Below are positions 14,832 to 19,091 of a DNA stretch of 19,091 bases, piece after piece. The stretch covers positions 1 through 19,091 of the forward strand of contig NZ_JBHSTQ010000020.1 in NCBI RefSeq assembly GCF_042660205.1, written 5' to 3'. This DNA comes from Sporolactobacillus kofuensis. GTDB lineage: Bacteria > Bacillota > Bacilli > Bacillales > Sporolactobacillaceae. Positions within the stretch are counted from its first letter, which is position 1; each line of letters begins with the position of its first letter. The notes under the pieces were generated by a model, which saw only the letters and a list, made by a program, of their open reading frames with translations, had not been told where the DNA came from and ran no database searches. The translations under genes and the position numbers were made by a program.

Positions 14832-16682
14832 ATGTGCGGAATCACAGGCTGGATCGACTGGAATCGAGATTTGCGCGGTGAGGAACGAACCATTGATCAG
14901 ATGGCACACACGATGGAACATCGTGGTCCGGATGATTTAAATACATGGGTATCGGAACATGCGGCACTTGGTCATGCGCGCCTCGTTGTTGTCGATCCGG
15001 AAGGCGGTCGTCAGCCAATGAAAAAAACAGTGGACGGTAACGAGTATGTACTCGTATACAATGGCGAACTTTATAATACTGAGGAGATTCGTTCGGACTT
15101 ATTGAAAAAGGGGTACACGTTTCACGGACACTCAGATACAGAAGTGCTCCTGACCGCTTATATTGAATGGCGTGAAGACTGTATTGCTCATTTTAACGGA
15201 ATATTTGCATTCGCCATATGGGATACCCGAAAGAAGCGTTTATTCGGTGCAAGAGATCGATTGGGTGTGAAGCCATTTTTCTATAGTGAGTCCAATGGCA
15301 GATTATTATTTGGATCAGAACTTAAGGCAATCTTGAAGCACCCGGAGGTTCGTCCTGAAATTGATCGAGAAGGTCTTTATGAAGTATTTGGTCTTGGACC
15401 ATCACGAACCCCGGGACATGGTGTTTATCTTGGCATTCATGACTTGCGTCCTGCACATGCGTTCACGTACTCACAAGACGGTTTGAGGATTTGGCGCTAT
15501 TGGAACGTCAGAAGTGAGGAACATAGGGACGATTTAGCAACTACAATTGACCACTTACGCTTTTTGGTGACCGATGCGGTGAAACGGCAGTTGTTTGCGG
15601 ATGTCCCGGTTGCCACCTTTTTATCCGGTGGACTTGATTCAAGTGGGATATCTGCGATCGCCTCTGACTATTTTAAAGAACAACATCGCCCGCCTCTGCA
15701 CACATTCTCCATTGATTATGTCGGAAACGATCAGTATTTTCATACGAGTAAGTTTCAACCGAATAGTGATGCACCATTTATAAGAAAAGTGGCCCAATAT
15801 CTTGGTACGGTGCATCATGATCTCATTATTACTAATGAACAGCTTGTGTCCTATTTGAAAAAGGCAATCGTGGTTCGTGATATGCCCGGATATGCTGATG
15901 TCGATTCTTCATTACTGTGGTTATGTGAGGGGATCAAAAAGGAATTCACGGTCTCGTTATCCGGAGAATGCGCTGATGAAATATTTGGTGGTTATCCGTG
16001 GTTTCATAGTCCGGAGACCTCAGCGAAAGAGGGATTTCCATGGATGCGTTCGATTGACGCCCGCCAAAATTTGCTCAATGACAAATGGGGTAGCCGATTG
16101 AATTTGAAAGACTATGAAATGCAGCGATTTAATGAGACAGTGGCTGAGACGCCAAGACTTGAAGGGGAATCATCGATTGATGCGAAACGTCGTGAATTGT
16201 TCTATCTGAATATGAACTGGTTTATGACTGCATTACTTGATCGAAAAGATCGCATGAGCATGGGGGCGAGTTTAGAGGTACGTGTTCCATTTGCTGATCA
16301 CCGAATTGTTCAATACATGTGGAATGTGCCGTGGGGAATGAAAATGCTCAATGGTCATGAAAAAGGGATTCTTCGGGAAGCACTGAAAGGTTATCTCCCT
16401 GACGAGGTGCTTTACCGAAAGAAAAGTCCATATCCGAAGACGTATCATCCGAAATATACAGAAGCAGTTTCCGGATGGTTGCAAAGAGTCATTGATACGC
16501 CGAGTTCGCCATTGCTTGAATTGGTGGATAAACAAAAGCTGCAAGCACTGATTGACACGAAAGGCGACTCCTTTAAAGCGCCATGGTTTGGACAATTGAT
16601 GTCCGGACCGCAGCTGATCGCCCATATGGCGCAGATGAACGAGTGGCTGGCTACCTACAACGTGAACATTATTGATCGGTGA
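14832..16682 (+). CDS. asnO: Glutamine-hydrolysing asparagine synthetase (AsnO type)
   Basis: This 616-residue cytosolic enzyme converts aspartate, glutamine and ATP to asparagine, glutamate, AMP and PPi. The start is fixed by chemistry: Met-Cys-Gly at 14832 exposes the nucleophile Cys after Met removal, and AAGGGTG lies about nine bases upstream. The frame is open back to 14805, but that start would bury the Cys. The class II glutaminase domain (1-190) has MEHRGPDD, YNGELYN, GHSDTEVLL and ARDRLGVKPFFY. The synthetase domain has the ATP-pyrophosphatase loop FLSGGLDSSG (SGGLDSS 265-271), then SGECADEIFGGYPWF and RKDRMSM with LEVRVPFAD. Length and the MCGxTGWxD start fit B. subtilis AsnO (about 614 residues, linked to sporulation) better than AsnB; the paralogue choice is from memory. 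It appears monocistronic. Confidence 0.9.
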   Translation: MCGITGWIDWNRDLRGEERTIDQMAHTMEHRGPDDLNTWVSEHAALGHARLVVVDPEGGRQPMKKTVDGNEYVLVYNGELYNTEEIRSDLLKKGYTFHGHSDTEVLLTAYIEWREDCIAHFNGIFAFAIWDTRKKRLFGARDRLGVKPFFYSESNGRLLFGSELKAILKHPEVRPEIDREGLYEVFGLGPSRTPGHGVYLGIHDLRPAHAFTYSQDGLRIWRYWNVRSEEHRDDLATTIDHLRFLVTDAVKRQLFADVPVATFLSGGLDSSGISAIASDYFKEQHRPPLHTFSIDYVGNDQYFHTSKFQPNSDAPFIRKVAQYLGTVHHDLIITNEQLVSYLKKAIVVRDMPGYADVDSSLLWLCEGIKKEFTVSLSGECADEIFGGYPWFHSPETSAKEGFPWMRSIDARQNLLNDKWGSRLNLKDYEMQRFNETVAETPRLEGESSIDAKRRELFYLNMNWFMTALLDRKDRMSMGASLEVRVPFADHRIVQYMWNVPWGMKMLNGHEKGILREALKGYLPDEVLYRKKSPYPKTYHPKYTEAVSGWLQRVIDTPSSPLLELVDKQKLQALIDTKGDSFKAPWFGQLMSGPQLIAHMAQMNEWLATYNVNIIDR

Positions 16683-16686
16683 AATG

Positions 16687-16723
16687 AAAAAATCCTCCGA
16701 AGCATATCTTCGGAGGATTTTTT
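16687..16723. terminator. Bidirectional terminator between asnO and the S53 protease
   Basis: A perfect stem, TCCTCCGAA with TTCGGAGGA, surrounds the 7-base loop gcatatc and is flanked by A-run and T-run, extending the pairing to 15 bp. It starts four bases after the asnO stop and lies 13 bases from the stop of the convergent protease gene, so it serves both transcripts. Confidence 0.9.
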
Positions 16724-16736
16724 GCAGGGTATTCAG

Positions 16737-18647
16737 TTATCGTGAAGGGTTCTCAAAATGATTTGCAAGTGAAGTAAAGTCGATTGTCCCTAGACCGGTA
16801 CCCTGATTATAGATGGTTCCTTTTGTACCCGTGAAATAAAGATTCGTATTTTCTGTTCCCGTCGTATTTAATGGATGGAACGGTGAATTTTTCTGTTTGG
16901 CAAAACGGTAGATTTGGCTGTTCCAGAACCCGATCCGGCTCGTTTGGTTACTGTTCATTAAAGCGGTCAGGCCGGCAAGTTGTGGAGAGACAACACTTGT
17001 TCCGCCAAATGTGCTGTAGCCGGAATTTGTTCCGGGAGCATCCGGATCAGACAGGAAGACTTTATAACCTGTGTATGGATCCGCATTCAATGATACATCC
17101 GGCATGTTTCTTCCACTTGATCGGCCAGTAACAAGTTTCGGGTCACTCAGAGGCGTTACTGAGCCAAAGTCAGTGCTCGGTTGCCATTGCTGAACAGCTG
17201 TGAATCGGTTCACACCGGAAATGCCTCTTTGATAGTTTGGTGTCGCGAACAACTGACTAAATCCGCCACCACCACCGACAAAGTAATAATTTGCCCATCC
17301 TGTTGGTGTATTGAGTCCCAGAGAATCAAAATATGGATAGAGGTAGTTCCAACCCCATGCACGTTCGGAGGAAACATTTACTTGAACCCCTGTCCTTGTT
17401 GTGTAGGACCAAGGAAGTGTTGTTCCTCCAGCAACAGTAATATAGGGACTGTCCGCTGGGTTATCTACAGCGAGGTTGAAGCTGCCCACATCTCTGCTGG
17501 CATCATAAGCTCCGGAATCACCTGCAGAAGCGAACATTGAAATACCTTGAGCTGCTGCTTGTTCAAATAACTGGTTGTAAACGAGTGCGTAGGAAGGGTC
17601 TTCAGTTTGATCGTTTACTGCTGTTGAGATCGCTGTTTCACTCAATCCCCAACTTACTGAGATTTGTGAGGCTTTATTGTCATCAATCGCTGTAGCAAAA
17701 GCGTTCACAAAGCCGGCATCCGTATTCGGTCCGATATAGACGTTGACGTCTGCTTGTGGTGCCAATGCCCCGGATTGTTCGACGTCAAGTGTTGTTTCTT
17801 CATAACCGTCCCAATTTGAACCACCGTCGACTAATTGTTTATGAATACGATCAGATTTTACATCAATGCCTTCCTGTTTCCAAAAGTTATATGCATCATC
17901 TGTATTAAAGTCTGCTAATGTTACGATACCAATGGTTTGACCACTACCATTTGCACCTTTGGCATACAGTGGTCCAACATTATACTGTTTGATCAAATCG
18001 GAAGGATCCAAATTCAATGGTCCGCCACTCGCATTGGCTGTCATTTTTAAAGGACGTTTCACAGCACGTGGAGTCAATGCCGAATAGTTTGTTAATCCAA
18101 GAATGGCAAGAACTTGACGAGCCATGATACGAGGTAATTTCGGGCCTTTTTTGGCTGCGTGAAAGGTGTGGCCTCTGAACTTAGCTTTTTGAAGGTTAAC
18201 GCTAAACGCACGATTGAAATCACCGGCAGTACCATTCGCTGAAATAACGAGGTGATTCTTATAGACTTTTGTACTAATGTTATAGTGTTTGAGATAACGA
18301 GTGAGTGACCGAATGGTCGCGTTTGGCGCACCAAACAGTTTTGAAAATTGATCAGTACTCAGATATTTGTGGTAATATGCGCTACTCGGGTTAACCGAAC
18401 GGTCAATGTAGGACTGAAGCAAATGCTCATTTTGCATCTTTAAAACAATATCAACGGATACCGGCGTGCTATCCGGCAGATCCCCAAAATAATCTGCTTG
18501 CTTAAGAACTGTACTGCTTGTCCCTTGAGTGACCGGTGTTTTTTGTTGGTCGTTATTCCTGTTCGCGGCAAAGGCCGGCAGTGACGCAAAGATGAGCAGG
18601 AATGATAAGGCGACAGCAAACATCATTTTGCACCAATTTTTCAACAT
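16737..18647 (-). CDS. Secreted S53-family serine-carboxyl peptidase (kumamolisin/sedolisin-like)
   Basis: This 636-residue preproprotease has a signal peptide (residues 1-27, cleavage after AFA) and an S53 propeptide (about 50-190, with YHKYLSTDQFSKLFG). The catalytic domain follows. The Ser-Glu-Asp triad is visible: E284 and D288 in EETTLDVEQ, the oxyanion Asp D377 in ASAGDSG, and S551 in GGTSVVSPQLAG. The C-terminus (NQGTGLGTIDF) carries a shortened version of the usual calcium-site segment. The start at ATG 18647 follows AAGGGGGA with good spacing. The frame is open to 18716, but that would put 23 charged residues before the signal peptide. S53 enzymes are usually acid-active and self-process the propeptide. 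It acts outside the cell; the substrate is unknown and there are no obvious partner genes nearby. Confidence 0.92.
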   Translation of the reverse strand: MLKNWCKMMFAVALSFLLIFASLPAFAANRNNDQQKTPVTQGTSSTVLKQADYFGDLPDSTPVSVDIVLKMQNEHLLQSYIDRSVNPSSAYYHKYLSTDQFSKLFGAPNATIRSLTRYLKHYNISTKVYKNHLVISANGTAGDFNRAFSVNLQKAKFRGHTFHAAKKGPKLPRIMARQVLAILGLTNYSALTPRAVKRPLKMTANASGGPLNLDPSDLIKQYNVGPLYAKGANGSGQTIGIVTLADFNTDDAYNFWKQEGIDVKSDRIHKQLVDGGSNWDGYEETTLDVEQSGALAPQADVNVYIGPNTDAGFVNAFATAIDDNKASQISVSWGLSETAISTAVNDQTEDPSYALVYNQLFEQAAAQGISMFASAGDSGAYDASRDVGSFNLAVDNPADSPYITVAGGTTLPWSYTTRTGVQVNVSSERAWGWNYLYPYFDSLGLNTPTGWANYYFVGGGGGFSQLFATPNYQRGISGVNRFTAVQQWQPSTDFGSVTPLSDPKLVTGRSSGRNMPDVSLNADPYTGYKVFLSDPDAPGTNSGYSTFGGTSVVSPQLAGLTALMNSNQTSRIGFWNSQIYRFAKQKNSPFHPLNTTGTENTNLYFTGTKGTIYNQGTGLGTIDFTSLANHFENPSR

Positions 18648-18716
18648 GTGCGAATCCCCCTTTTTTAAATGTCTCGAACGATGAAGTGATGCTCCCTTTT
18701 TTCTATGTATAAACAA

Positions 18717-18749
18717 TTTGATTATACCCTAGATAGATTTATAGTTTAA
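18717..18749 (-). promoter_or_regulatory. Candidate promoter of the S53 protease gene
   Basis: On the minus strand a consensus -10 TATAAT (18721-18726) lies about 75 bases before the start codon. The hexamer 17 bp upstream is TTAAAC, a poor -35, in an AT-rich stretch. A weak -35 would fit growth-phase control of a secreted protease, but this is not demonstrated. Confidence 0.45.
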
Positions 18750-18965
18750 GAGATATGATTCGAAATTGTTCGATAAAATATCCGTTTAGTATTCTGAAGT
18801 CTCGTGAAGAGTACCAAATTTTGGTTCGAAGATCCTTAACTATCGGCAAAAAGTTCAATGCTCATCCATTCTATAAAAAAGAGTAGCTAAGACTCAAAGG
18901 ATACTATGTAAAAGGGATGAGGTAGGGGTAAGGTGGGAGGAACGTTAAAAGAAAATAGGTTGCGG
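18750..18965. other. Non-coding stretch between the protease promoter and the right IS end
   Basis: No convincing gene is seen here. The stretch is AT-rich except for a purine-rich tract at 18912-18941, with plus-strand G-runs GGG, GG, GGGG, GG, GGG and GG separated by one to four bases. The tract ends in GGGAGG, which resembles a ribosome binding site, 25 bases before the IS junction. Any gene it served would begin at or beyond the insertion, and the nearest TTG (18960) meets a stop at once. Confidence 0.5.
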
Positions 18966-19091
18966 TAATCTGGTACCCATGTCAAGGACACATTAAAAAA
19001 AGAGATTAAGCCGAGAGAAGATGATTCCTATATTGAATAGGGGTCATCTTTTTTAGATTCCACTGATAGCGATAATTATTATAGTAAACCA
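18966..19091 (-). mobile_element. 3' end of an IS3-family insertion sequence (right copy)
   Basis: This is an exact inverted copy of bases 1-126, with its transposase pointing into the window. Its tip (TAATCTGGTACCC) abuts TTGCGG of the host sequence. Since only one end of each IS copy is inside the window, target-site duplications cannot be checked. The two copies would be the arms of a composite element about 18.8 kb inside, but the cargo is ordinary chromosomal genes. Confidence 0.85.
19006..19089 (-). CDS. IS3-family transposase OrfB, C-terminal 27 residues (partial)
   Basis: This is the second copy of the OrfB tail, identical base for base to 3-86. It ends in MTPIQYRNHLLSA and a TAA stop (19006-19008 on the minus strand). 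The rest of the gene lies past the window edge. Confidence 0.8.
   Translation of the reverse strand, partial: VYYNNYRYQWNLKKMTPIQYRNHLLSA

Noticed and set aside
1..19091. An 18.8-kb composite transposon carried by two inverted IS copies
   Set aside because: The cargo is ordinary chromosomal genes plus a truncated sbcC, with no resistance or mobility genes. The equal 126-base edges are better explained by assembly breaks. Target duplications cannot be checked.
1..19091. CRISPR array, toxin-antitoxin pair, restriction or other defence system
   Set aside because: I saw no regularly spaced direct repeats, no small overlapping toxin-antitoxin gene pair, and no nuclease, methylase or NTPase defence genes apart from the broken sbcC.

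Overview
The window looks like chromosomal DNA of a Bacillales (low-GC Firmicute) bacterium. The evidence is strong AGGAGG-like ribosome binding sites, a SwrC-type RND pump, YitT and AsnO-type genes, a DesK/NarL-type two-component system beside an ABC-2 exporter, an S53 (kumamolisin-like) secreted protease, and an intergenic GC-rich palindromic element of a kind I recall from Bacillaceae genomes. I cannot name the genus from sequence alone.

Both edges lie inside copies of the same IS3-family element. Bases 1-126 are identical to the reverse complement of 18966-19091, and each copy encodes the last 27 residues of an OrfB-type integrase running into the window. The identical length at both edges suggests that this is a whole assembly contig broken at two IS copies.

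Layout: (1) 1-126, IS end. (2) 128-2620, the 3' part of sbcC, whose N-terminal ATPase half is cut off by the IS, followed by a terminator. (3) 2816-8458, an island resembling the Bacillus subtilis lnrJKLMN (yfiJKLMN) linearmycin-resistance locus. A NarL-type response regulator and a DesK-like histidine kinase lie on the minus strand. Divergent from them are an ABC ATPase, two ABC-2 permeases and an extra small four-helix membrane protein. Two dyads 22 bp apart sit in the divergent promoter region. (4) 8657-11875, a SwrC-like RND exporter with repeated TTAC/GTAA dyads upstream and a strong bidirectional terminator downstream. (5) About 11965-12100, a structured GC-rich intergenic element. (6) 12154-14541, a small secreted helical protein of unknown function (minus), a YitT-family membrane protein (plus), and a membrane-anchored lysozyme-like protein (minus). 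(7) 14832-16682, an AsnO-type glutamine-hydrolysing asparagine synthetase, sharing a convergent bidirectional terminator with (8) a secreted S53 peptidase on the minus strand (16737-18647). (9) 18648-18965, the protease promoter region and a purine-rich tract up to the right IS end.

Much of the content concerns the cell envelope: two export systems of types known to handle membrane-active compounds, one with its own sensor pair, plus a wall hydrolase, a secreted protease and a secreted unknown. I see no phage, CRISPR, restriction or biosynthetic cluster. I found no clearly new system. The best candidates for a second look are the structured intergenic element, the rearranged lnr-like island with its added membrane protein and paired dyads, and the IS disruption of sbcC.
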